Source of the DNA: JBPCOB01 sp051000715
Lineage (GTDB): Bacteria > Actinomycetota > Actinomycetes > JALYNC01
Direction: 5' to 3'
NCBI GenBank assembly: GCA_051000715.1
Contig: JBPCOB010000247.1
Location: forward strand, 1-11,845
Length of the DNA: 11,845 nt
Part shown: piece by piece, positions 6,092 to 11,845 of the stretch
Numbering within the stretch: position 1 is the stretch's first letter
Layout: the number at the start of each line of letters is the position of its first letter
Notes under the pieces: model-generated
What the model saw: the letters and a program-made list of their open reading frames with translations, nothing else
Told to the model about the DNA's origin: nothing
The model's database searches: none
Position numbers and translations under genes: made by a program

Positions 6092-6388
6092 CTAGCCGCC
6101 GGCCATCGCTCCAACGACGAGTAACGGCTCCGTGCCCTTCGCCACCGCGTCGGGCAGCGGCGCGTCCGGCGGCTCGTGGGACAGGTCCTGTTCGCAGGCG
6201 AAGAACCGGACGAAGGCCCGGCGCTGCTGCGTCCGTTGGTCGCGGATCGTCCCGCGCAGCATCGGGTAGCGGGCCTCGAGCGCGTCGAGGACCAGGCGCT
6301 GCGTCGGTTGGTCCCCGACCTCCAGCTGCACCTCGCCGTCGACGTGCCCGAGCGTCCGCAGATGTGCCGGCAGCACGACCCGAATCAC
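6092..6388 (-). CDS. MoaD/ThiS-family ubiquitin-like protein ending in Gly-Gly
   Basis: This 98-residue protein begins IRVVLPAHLRTLG and ends VVGAMAGG, matching the beta-grasp sulfur-carrier family (MoaD, ThiS and relatives). In that family a C-terminal Gly-Gly is adenylated by an E1-like enzyme and then carries sulfur or is joined to proteins. The middle (LVLDALEARYPMLRGTIRD, then RRAFVRFFACEQDLSHEP) resembles a distinct actinobacterial subgroup. The GTG start at 6388 overlaps the TGA of the upstream propeller gene by four bases (GTGA) and removes an Arg/Gly-rich upstream extension that does not look coding. No E1/MoeB, MoaE or ThiG gene lies beside it, so a molybdopterin or thiamine role is not supported by context. 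It is probably translated by coupling to the propeller gene. Confidence 0.85.
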   Translation of the reverse strand: MIRVVLPAHLRTLGHVDGEVQLEVGDQPTQRLVLDALEARYPMLRGTIRDQRTQQRRAFVRFFACEQDLSHEPPDAPLPDAVAKGTEPLLVVGAMAGG

Positions 6389-7500
6389 GGCAGCGTCTGG
6401 ACTTCGACCGACAGCACGGCCGGCAGGTCCCGGACGATGGGCGCCCAGCTGTCCCCGGCGTCCGCCGAGGCGTACACCTGCCCGCCCGTCGTACCGAAGT
6501 AAACCCCGCACTTATCGAGAGAGTCGACGGCCATCGCGTCACGCAGCACGTTGACGTAGCAGTCGCTCTGTGGCAGGCCCGCCGTTAGCGCCTCCCACTC
6601 GTTCCCGCCGGTCCGGCTCCGGTAGACCCGCAGCTTGCCCTCCGGCGGGAAGTGCTCCGAGTCGCTCTTGATCGGTACGACGTAGACGGTGTCCGGCTCG
6701 TGCGCGTGCACGTCGATCGGGAAGCCGAAGTCGGTCGGCAGGTTGCCGCTCACCTCGTGCCAGGACTCACCGGCGTCGTCGCTGCGCATGACGTCCCAGT
6801 GCTTCTGCATGAACAGCACGTCCGGCCGGGAGGGGTGCATCCCGATCCGGTGGACGCAGTGGCCGACCTCGGCGTCCTCGTCGGGGATGCCGCCCGACCG
6901 CAGGCCGCGGTTGATCGGCCGCCAGGTCTGGCCGGCGTCGTCGCTGCGGAAGGCCCCCGCCGCCGAGATGGCGACGAAGATCCGCTGGGGGTCGATCGGA
7001 TCCAGGAGAATCGTGTGCAGGCACATTCCGCCGGCGCCCGGCTGCCAGGAAGGCCCGGAGCCGTGGCCCCGCAGCCCGGACAGCTCCTGCCACTCCCGCC
7101 CGCCGTCGGTCGAGCGGAACAGGGCGGCGTCCTCGACCCCGGCGTAGACGGTGTCCGGGTCTGTCAGCGACGGTTCCAGGTGCCACACGCGGGCGAACTC
7201 CCACGGGTGCGGCGTGCCGTCGTACCACTGATGGGTGCCCGGTACGCCGTCGTACTCGAACTTGTTGCCCATCGGCTCCCACGTCGTGCCGCCGTCGTCG
7301 GAGCGCTGGATCAGCTGCCCGAACCAGCCGCTGGACTGCGACGCATACAGCCGGTTCGGCTCAGCCGGAGACCCCTTGACGTGGTAGATCTCCCAGCCGG
7401 CGAAGTGCGGCCCGCTGACCTCCCAGCTCTCACGCTTACCGTCCGCCGTGAGCACGAACGCGCCCTTGCGCGTCCCGACCAGCACCCGTACGCCGCTCAT
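6385..7500 (-). CDS. Beta-propeller protein with six Asp-box (BNR) repeats
   Basis: This 371-residue protein has Asp-box motifs (S-x-D-x-G-x-x-W) at about 67-74 (SDDGGTTW), 130-137 (STDGGREW), 186-193 (SDDAGQTW), 240-247 (SDDAGESW), 295-302 (SRTGGNEW, degenerate) and 345-352 (SADAGDSW). The spacing of about 50-60 residues indicates a six- or seven-bladed propeller of the sialidase/VPS10-like class. Databases often label such proteins exo-alpha-sialidase, but I see no sialidase arginine triad or RIP/FRIP start, and no signal peptide, so cytoplasmic binding or an unknown enzyme role is more likely. The start MSGVRVLVGTRKGAF has AAGGGGG at 7507-7513, six bases upstream. It overlaps the MoaD-like gene by four bases, implying a joint function. 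Confidence 0.88.
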   Translation of the reverse strand: MSGVRVLVGTRKGAFVLTADGKRESWEVSGPHFAGWEIYHVKGSPAEPNRLYASQSSGWFGQLIQRSDDGGTTWEPMGNKFEYDGVPGTHQWYDGTPHPWEFARVWHLEPSLTDPDTVYAGVEDAALFRSTDGGREWQELSGLRGHGSGPSWQPGAGGMCLHTILLDPIDPQRIFVAISAAGAFRSDDAGQTWRPINRGLRSGGIPDEDAEVGHCVHRIGMHPSRPDVLFMQKHWDVMRSDDAGESWHEVSGNLPTDFGFPIDVHAHEPDTVYVVPIKSDSEHFPPEGKLRVYRSRTGGNEWEALTAGLPQSDCYVNVLRDAMAVDSLDKCGVYFGTTGGQVYASADAGDSWAPIVRDLPAVLSVEVQTLP

Positions 7501-7506
7501 CGGTAA

Positions 7507-7513
7507 CCCCCTT
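7507..7513 (-). promoter_or_regulatory. Ribosome binding site of the beta-propeller gene
   Basis: On the minus strand AAGGGGG ends six bases before ATG 7500. It supports that start and shows the gene can be translated independently, although the VOC gene ends only 71 bases upstream. Confidence 0.6.
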
Positions 7514-7571
7514 CGAACCTCGGCTCAGACCTCACCACGTGGTGACGGCCGGCGGCCAGCAAACTCATCGC

Positions 7572-7943
7572 TCACTCGTTCGGCGCCTCCGGTTTGAGCA
7601 GGCAGAACTCGTTGGCTTCGGGATCGCGGAGCACCTGCCAACCGGTCCCGACGTAGACGTCGTCAGCCTTTGTTGCGCCGAGGGCGAGAGCCTGGTCGAC
7701 CGCTACGGCGAAATCCGTGGTGTTGAGGTCGAGGTGCAGCCGGTTCTTGACCGTCTTGGCGTCCGGGACCCGCAGGAAGTCGAGCACCGGTCCGGCCGGC
7801 GGGCGTAGCCGCGCATCGCCGTCTGGGAAGCGCTCCACCTCGCCATCCAGCAGCGCTGCCCAGAAGTCGGCCAGCGCTGGCGGGTCGGCGCAGTCGATGG
7901 CGAGGAGGCCGATGCCGGCGACGGCCGGTGCCCGCGTGCTCAT
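7572..7943 (-). CDS. VOC-superfamily (glyoxalase-like) protein
   Basis: This 123-residue single-module protein has the beta-alpha-beta-beta-beta layout of vicinal-oxygen-chelate proteins repeated twice: GLLAIDCADPPALADFWAALL, then NRLHLDLNTTDFAVAVDQALALGA and a C-terminal WQVLRDPEANEFCLL. His70 and Glu112 are in positions that normally bind metal. In the first half the usual His is replaced by Asp17 or Asp20, so a classical metal-dependent activity is doubtful. Members of this glyoxalase-like group are commonly annotated as glyoxalase or resistance proteins without proof. ATG 7943 starts the family-like MSTRAPAVAGIG. It lies 19 bases after the small membrane gene and 71 bases before the propeller gene on the same strand. 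Confidence 0.85.
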   Translation of the reverse strand: MSTRAPAVAGIGLLAIDCADPPALADFWAALLDGEVERFPDGDARLRPPAGPVLDFLRVPDAKTVKNRLHLDLNTTDFAVAVDQALALGATKADDVYVGTGWQVLRDPEANEFCLLKPEAPNE

Positions 7944-7962
7944 GCTGGGCCCCCGCTCGTCG

Positions 7963-8160
7963 TTACTTGGACGGCTGCGGCACCCGGCATTTCACCTTGG
8001 CGTTGACGCCGGCGTAGTTGAGCGGTCCGGCGCCGATCGTGGCGGCCACCGTTCCGGCCTTGGCGCAACTGGTGTTGGAGCCGCTGAGGTAGTGGCGCTG
8101 GCCCGCAGCGACCAGTCCGATGACCAACCAGAGGACGACGAGCACACCGACGATTCGCAT
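7963..8160 (-). CDS. Small membrane-anchored protein, 65 residues
   Basis: The protein starts MRIVGVLVVLWLVIGLVAAGQRHYL: one hydrophobic segment (about 3-20), then a short non-cytoplasmic or exposed part with two cysteines (Cys32 in NTSCAKAG and Cys58 in KVKCRV) that might form a disulfide. The GAGPLNYAGVN segment looks like a conserved motif of small actinobacterial membrane proteins, whose function is unknown. An in-frame TTG at 8166 is possible, but ATG 8160 leaves a better N-terminus. It begins ten bases after the stop of the coiled-coil gene, so the two are probably cotranscribed. Confidence 0.75.
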   Translation of the reverse strand: MRIVGVLVVLWLVIGLVAAGQRHYLSGSNTSCAKAGTVAATIGAGPLNYAGVNAKVKCRVPQPSK

Positions 8161-8170
8161 CGCCAACAGC

Positions 8171-8563
8171 CTAGCCCGCGGAGCCGCGCGGCCCGCTATC
8201 AGTGGGGGTCGACGTGTTGAACTCGTCCAGATCCGGAGCCAGCTCCCGAGCGCGCTCGTGCAGCTTCTCGCCCTCCACTCGCTCTCGCTCGGCGGCGGCG
8301 GCCCTCTCCACCGCCTCCCGCTCCTCGCGTGCGGCCCGTTCGTCCGCCTCGGCGCGGGTCCGACGGGCGGTGGCAGCCTGCTCCTCCGCGGCGGCGCGTT
8401 CGCTCTCTGCCCGGGCCGTCCGTGTCTGGGCCTCTTCTAGGTGCTCGCGAGCCTGCATCTGCGCTCGCTCCGCTTTGGCGCGACGCAGGCGCGGTGCGAC
8501 GAGGAGAAGTACCAGGATGACGATGGCGATAACGACGATCGCGACGATCAGGACGGTTTTCAC
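8171..8563 (-). CDS. Membrane-anchored coiled-coil protein
   Basis: This 130-residue protein has an N-terminal hydrophobic segment (residues 3-23, rich in Val/Ile/Leu) followed at once by Arg/Lys (APRLRRAKAER), which sets a cytoplasmic C-terminus. Residues about 27-105 are a long Ala/Glu/Arg helix of coiled-coil type, then a short tail (PDLDEFNTSTPTDSGPRGSAG). The GTG start at 8563 is supported by AAGGAG at 8570-8575, six bases upstream. No enzyme motif is present. It could be a scaffold or stress-related membrane protein; the composition makes family assignment unreliable. It sits 83 bases after korB and leads into the small membrane gene. Confidence 0.78.
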   Translation of the reverse strand: MKTVLIVAIVVIAIVILVLLLVAPRLRRAKAERAQMQAREHLEEAQTRTARAESERAAAEEQAATARRTRAEADERAAREEREAVERAAAAERERVEGEKLHERARELAPDLDEFNTSTPTDSGPRGSAG

Positions 8564-8646
8564 TCTGCGCTCCTTCCGTGAACCAACGCTGTCGGCGCAC
8601 GGGACGGCCGCCTGAAGCGAATACCGTCACGCGCGGGCTCGCGGGT

Positions 8647-9726
8647 CTAGGCGACGGACCAGGTGTCTCCGCTGTGCAGCAGCGCCGCGATGTCGGCCGG
8701 GCCGGAGGTGGCTGCCGCCAGCTCCAGCTGCTCGCGCATCAGGTCGTCGTACACCGGCCTCTGTACGGCGCGGAAGACGCCGACCGGAGTGTAGCCGCCG
8801 GTGGCGTCGGCCAGCCTCGACAGCGCGAAGGCGAGCATCGGCTCCTCGGCGTGCGCGTCGAAGACCACGACGTCCTCGGCCGGTGCCGCCGTCGCGGCCA
8901 CCACTTCGACGCCACCGCCGGCGGTCCGGCGGACCACCTTCTCGGCGCCGTCGCCGCCGAAGCGGATCGGCTGCCCGTGCTCGAGCCGGATGGTGGCGTC
9001 GTCGCGGGTCTCCGGATCCTTCATGGCGTCGAAGGTGCCGTCGTTGAAGATGTTGCAGTTCTGGTAGATCTCGACGAACGCCGTACCACGGTGTGCGGCC
9101 GCTGCCCGCAGCACCGACGTGAGGTGCTTGCGGTCGGAGTCGATCGTCCGGGCGACGAAGGTGGCTTCGGCGCCCAGCGCCAGCGACACCGGGTTGAACG
9201 GGTAGTCCAGCGAACCCAGCGGGGTGGACTTGGTGATCTTCCCCAGCTCGGAGGTCGGGCTGTACTGACCCTTGGTCAACCCGTAGATCCGGTTGTTGAA
9301 CAGCAAAATCTTGAGGTTGACGTTGCGGCGCAGCGCGTGGATGAGGTGGTTTCCCCCGATCGAGAGGCCGTCACCGTCGCCGGTGACCACCCAGACCGAG
9401 AGGTCGGGCCGGCTCGCGGCCAGGCCGGTTGCGATCGCCGGTGCCCGGCCGTGGATGGAGTGCATCCCGTAGGTGTCCATGTAGTACGGGAACCGCGACG
9501 AGCAGCCGATGCCGGAGACGAAGACGATGTTCTCCCGGCGCAGCCCGAGTTCGGGCATGAAGCCCTGTACGGCGGCCAGGATCGCGTAGTCGCCGCACCC
9601 AGGGCACCAGCGGACCTCCTGGTCGGTCTTGAAGTCCTTGGCGGTCTGCTTCGCCGACGTCGTCGGCACCAGTTCCGGGCCGGGGGAGAACGGCAGGCCA
9701 CCCCACCCGTTCGCGAGGTCAGTCAT
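8647..9726 (-). CDS. korB: 2-oxoacid:ferredoxin oxidoreductase, beta subunit
   Basis: This is the thiamine-diphosphate and Fe-S subunit of the complex that converts 2-oxoglutarate (or a related 2-oxoacid) plus CoA to acyl-CoA, CO2 and reduced ferredoxin. It has 359 residues. Cluster cysteines are Cys41 and Cys44 (RWCPGCGDY), Cys75 (GIGCSSRFPYY) and Cys224 (YQNCNIF). The ThDP motif runs from GDGDGLSIGGNH (117-128) to LLFNNRIYGLTKGQ (141-154). The C-terminal 130 residues are present, as in the actinobacterial KorB type. The ATG at 9726 overlaps the korA stop (ATGA), giving translational coupling. The TPTSELGKITKSTPLG-like loop (YSPTSELGKITKS) fits the 2-oxoglutarate class, but substrate choice is not proven. 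Confidence 0.95.
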   Translation of the reverse strand: MTDLANGWGGLPFSPGPELVPTTSAKQTAKDFKTDQEVRWCPGCGDYAILAAVQGFMPELGLRRENIVFVSGIGCSSRFPYYMDTYGMHSIHGRAPAIATGLAASRPDLSVWVVTGDGDGLSIGGNHLIHALRRNVNLKILLFNNRIYGLTKGQYSPTSELGKITKSTPLGSLDYPFNPVSLALGAEATFVARTIDSDRKHLTSVLRAAAAHRGTAFVEIYQNCNIFNDGTFDAMKDPETRDDATIRLEHGQPIRFGGDGAEKVVRRTAGGGVEVVAATAAPAEDVVVFDAHAEEPMLAFALSRLADATGGYTPVGVFRAVQRPVYDDLMREQLELAAATSGPADIAALLHSGDTWSVA

Positions 9727-11567
9727 GAGTCGATCACGTCCCGGATCACGCCGGCGAGCTCCTCCGCCGCGAACGGCATGCCGCGGACCTTGTTGTAGGT
9801 GATGGCGTCGACCAGGTAGCGGGCCCGGACGAGCAGCGCCAGCTGGCCCAGGTTCATCTCCGGGACCAGCACCTTGTCGTAGCGCCGGAGCACCTCGCCG
9901 GTGTTGGCCGGGAACGGGTTGAGGTGCCGCAGGTGCGCCTGTGCGACCTGCCCCCCGGCGGCCCGCACCCGGCGTACGCCGGCCCCGATCGGCCCGTAGG
10001 TCGAACCCCAGCCGAGCACCAGCACGCGCGCGGCGCCGGAGGGGTCGTCGACCTCTAGCGGTGGTACGTCGTTCGCGATGCCGTCGACCTTCGCCTGCCG
10101 CAGCCGCACCATCAGGTCGTGGTTGGCCGGGTCGTAGGAGATGTTGCCCGACCCGTCGGCCTTCTCCAGGCCGCCAATCCGGTGCTCGAGGCCGGGCGTA
10201 CCGGGGATCGCCCACGGCCGGGCCAGGGTCGATGGGTCCCGCAGGTAGGGCCAGAACGCGCCGTCGTGGTTGGGCTCGGTGGCGAACTCGACGGCGAGGT
10301 CGGGCAGCGAGGCCGGCTCGGGCAGCCGCCAGGGCTCCGAGCCGTTGGCGAGGTAGCCGTCGGAGAGAAGGAAGACCGGGGTGCGGTACTTCGTCGCGAT
10401 CCGCACCGCCTCGATCGCGGCGTCGAAGCAGTCCGACGGGCTGCGGGGCGCCACGATCGGCACCGGCGCCTCGCCGTTGCGGCCGAACATCGCCTGCAGC
10501 AGGTCGGCCTGCTCGGTCTTGGTGGGCAGCCCGGTCGACGGGCCGCCCCGCTGGATGTCGCAGATCACCAGCGGCAGCTCGAGGGAGACGGCGAGGCCGA
10601 TCGTCTCGGTCTTGAGCGCCACGCCGGGGCCGCTGGTCGTGGTCACGCCGAGCGCGCCGCCGAAGGACGCGCCGAGCGCGGCGCCGATCCCGGCGATCTC
10701 GTCCTCGGCCTGGAAGGTTCGTACGCCGAACCGCTTGTGCCGGGACAGCTCGTGCAGGATGTCCGAGGCCGGAGTGATCGGGTACGCGCCGAGGAAGAGC
10801 GGCAGCTTGGCCAGCGAGGACGCCGCGATCAGCCCATAGGACAGCGCCAGGTTGCCGGTGATGTTGCGGTAGGTGCCCGCCGGCATCGGCGCCGGCTTGA
10901 TCTCATAAGAGACCGAGAACGACTCGGTCGTCTCGCCAAAGCTCCAGCCGGCCTGGAACGCGGCCACGTTGGCGCGGGCGATCTCCGGCTTCTTGGCGAA
11001 CTTGCGCTCCAAGAAGGTGAGCGTGCCCTCGGTGGGCCGGTTGTAGAGCCAGCTCATCAGGCCGAGCGCAAACATGTTCTTCGCCCGCTCGGCCTCCTTC
11101 TTGCCGAGATCGAACTCGGCCAGCGCGTCGACCGTCATCGAGGTCAGCGCCACCGGATGGACCTGGTACTCGGCCAGCGAGCCGTCCTCGAGCGGGTTGG
11201 CGGCGTACCCGACCTTGGCCAGGTTGCGCGGCGTGAACTCGTCGGTGTTGACGATGATGTCCGCGCCCTTTGGGACGTCGGCGACGTTGGCCTTCAGCGC
11301 GGCTGGGTTCATCGCCACCAGGACGTTCGGCGCGTCGCCCGGGGTCATGATGTCGTGGTCGGAGAAGTGCACCTGGAAGCCGGAGACGCCGGCCAGCGTG
11401 CCCGCCGGCGCTCGGATCTCGGCCGGGAAGTCCGGGAGCGTGGAAAGGTCATTGCCGAACGCCGCCGTCTCGGAGGTGAAGCGGTCCCCGGTCAACTGCA
11501 TTCCGTCGCCGGAGTCGCCGGCGAACCGGACCACCACCCGGTCGAGCTGCCGGACCGCCTTGGTCAC
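9723..11567 (-). CDS. korA: 2-oxoacid:ferredoxin oxidoreductase, fused gamma/alpha subunit
   Basis: The 614-residue KorA subunit carries the gamma domain first (about 10-210: VVVRFAGDSGDGMQLTGDRF and GVSGFQVHFSDHDIMTPG). The alpha domain follows (about 238-614), with the YPITP motif at 262-266, FQAEDEIAGIGAALGASFGG, TTTSGPG, and the CoA/partner-binding segment RGGPSTGLPTKTEQADL. GTG 11567 is chosen because AAGGAGG lies nine bases upstream and the N-terminus TKAVRQLDRV fits the family. The open frame extends 41 codons further, but that part has no family similarity and contains the ribosome binding site. Together with korB it provides low-potential electrons and an alternative to 2-oxoglutarate dehydrogenase. 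Ferredoxin is not encoded in this window. Confidence 0.95.
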   Translation of the reverse strand: MTKAVRQLDRVVVRFAGDSGDGMQLTGDRFTSETAAFGNDLSTLPDFPAEIRAPAGTLAGVSGFQVHFSDHDIMTPGDAPNVLVAMNPAALKANVADVPKGADIIVNTDEFTPRNLAKVGYAANPLEDGSLAEYQVHPVALTSMTVDALAEFDLGKKEAERAKNMFALGLMSWLYNRPTEGTLTFLERKFAKKPEIARANVAAFQAGWSFGETTESFSVSYEIKPAPMPAGTYRNITGNLALSYGLIAASSLAKLPLFLGAYPITPASDILHELSRHKRFGVRTFQAEDEIAGIGAALGASFGGALGVTTTSGPGVALKTETIGLAVSLELPLVICDIQRGGPSTGLPTKTEQADLLQAMFGRNGEAPVPIVAPRSPSDCFDAAIEAVRIATKYRTPVFLLSDGYLANGSEPWRLPEPASLPDLAVEFATEPNHDGAFWPYLRDPSTLARPWAIPGTPGLEHRIGGLEKADGSGNISYDPANHDLMVRLRQAKVDGIANDVPPLEVDDPSGAARVLVLGWGSTYGPIGAGVRRVRAAGGQVAQAHLRHLNPFPANTGEVLRRYDKVLVPEMNLGQLALLVRARYLVDAITYNKVRGMPFAAEELAGVIRDVIDS

Positions 11568-11743
11568 CTGAAAGAGCCTCCTTGGAACGACCATCCTACG
11601 CTGCCCCGCGGTCGCTGCAGGCGCTGCGGCCGGTCGGCGCAGTGCATCTTCAGGCGATCGTTGTTGCCTCGGCCTGAGCAATTTCGCCAACCACTCGGGC
11701 GGAAGTCACAATGATCGCCATCTGGACGGCGAGGACGGCGACC
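11568..11743. other. Leader region of korA
   Basis: These 176 bases hold the korA ribosome binding site and probably its promoter. I see no clear -10/-35 pair. The in-frame codons read through from upstream (to 11690) have no recognisable similarity. Confidence 0.4.
11577..11583 (-). promoter_or_regulatory. Strong ribosome binding site that fixes the korA start
   Basis: On the minus strand AAGGAGG is nine bases before GTG 11567. It is the closest match to the anti-Shine-Dalgarno sequence in the window and argues against the longer in-frame starts at 11594 (ATG) and 11690. Confidence 0.8.
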
Positions 11744-11845
11744 TCATGCCCCGAGGCCGGCTTCGCCGGCCTGCTCCGCGCCGTCGTCGTCCCCGCTGAA
11801 CACCCGGCTGGCCAGGAAGTCCGCCGGCTCCAGGGTCTGCAGCTG
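11744..11845 (-). CDS. C-terminal end of an unidentified protein (5' part outside window)
   Basis: Reading the minus strand from the window edge gives 33 codons, landmarks LQTLEPADFLASRVFSGDD and EAGLGA, then a TGA at 11744-11746. Nearly every codon ends in G or C, as in real genes here, so it is probably the last part of a gene transcribed toward korA, 177 bases upstream of it. The stretch is too short to name the family. The acidic, Gly/Ala-rich end looks like a normal flexible C-terminus. Confidence 0.5.
   Translation of the reverse strand, partial: QLQTLEPADFLASRVFSGDDDGAEQAGEAGLGA
11754..11772. terminator. Eight-pair GC hairpin at the end of the partial gene
   Basis: AGGCCGGC at 11754-11761 and GCCGGCCT at 11765-11772 form a perfect stem with a three-base loop, overlapping the last codons of the partial upstream gene. 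There is no T-tract. It could weaken read-through into korA or be a chance product of GC-rich codons (Ala, Gly). Confidence 0.35.

Noticed and set aside
6051..6542. N-terminal extension of the methyltransferase frame, giving 412 residues
   Set aside because: The extra part is Arg/Ala/Pro-rich and out of frame with two real genes (MoaD-like and propeller) on the same strand.
6652..7506. A 284-codon open frame on the plus strand opposite the propeller gene
   Set aside because: It is an antisense shadow. The minus strand carries six Asp-box motifs in one frame.
8578..9798. A 406-codon open frame on the plus strand opposite korB
   Set aside because: It is an antisense shadow of korB caused by high GC3, with no recognisable domain.
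11568..11690. 41 extra N-terminal codons for korA
   Set aside because: The AAGGAGG ribosome binding site lies within this stretch and points to GTG 11567, which also matches the family N-terminus.
10119..11714. A 531-codon open frame on the plus strand opposite korA
   Set aside because: It is the antisense shadow of korA: Arg/Gly/Val/Leu-rich, with no family motifs. Minus-strand korA has full family motifs and a strong ribosome binding site.

Overview
The window is high-GC, GC3-rich DNA with an actinobacterial gene set: a KorA/KorB 2-oxoacid:ferredoxin oxidoreductase, an Asp-box propeller paired with a MoaD/ThiS-like protein, MazEF-like and VapBC-like toxin-antitoxin pairs, and GTG/TTG starts. 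It looks like a filamentous or soil actinomycete chromosome. Genus cannot be set from the sequence alone.

The window has two contrasting halves. The left half (1 to about 5160) is a patchwork accessory region. It starts with the 3' part of an IS21-type element: the istB helper ATPase, then a terminal end carrying two direct repeats. About 300 bases of unassigned DNA follow. Next is the left end and the first quarter of an ISL3-family transposase, cut off and joined at a perfect 10-bp palindrome to the 3' half of an ABC exporter ATPase. After that come a convergent S26 (type I) signal peptidase, a MazEF-like toxin-antitoxin pair starting almost back to back with it, a DUF4262-like gene on the minus strand, an unrecognised gene broken by about three frame changes, and a VapBC pair. 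Insertion-sequence scars, gene fragments and toxin-antitoxin pairs suggest an island or recombination hot spot that has been decaying.

The right half (about 5300 to the end) is compact, intact and entirely on the minus strand. In order of transcription it holds: the C-terminus of an unidentified protein at the window edge; korA (2-oxoacid:ferredoxin oxidoreductase gamma/alpha fusion) and korB (beta), overlapping by ATGA; a membrane-anchored coiled-coil protein; a 65-residue membrane protein; a single-domain VOC/glyoxalase-like protein; a six-Asp-box beta-propeller protein; a MoaD/ThiS-type ubiquitin-like protein ending in Gly-Gly, overlapping the propeller gene by GTGA; and a class I SAM-dependent methyltransferase. 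KorAB would exchange 2-oxoglutarate (or a related 2-oxoacid) plus CoA for the acyl-CoA, CO2 and reduced ferredoxin.

The most promising candidate for an undescribed system is the translationally coupled propeller plus Gly-Gly ubiquitin-like pair, with the methyltransferase directly downstream. No CRISPR array, tRNA or rRNA gene was seen.
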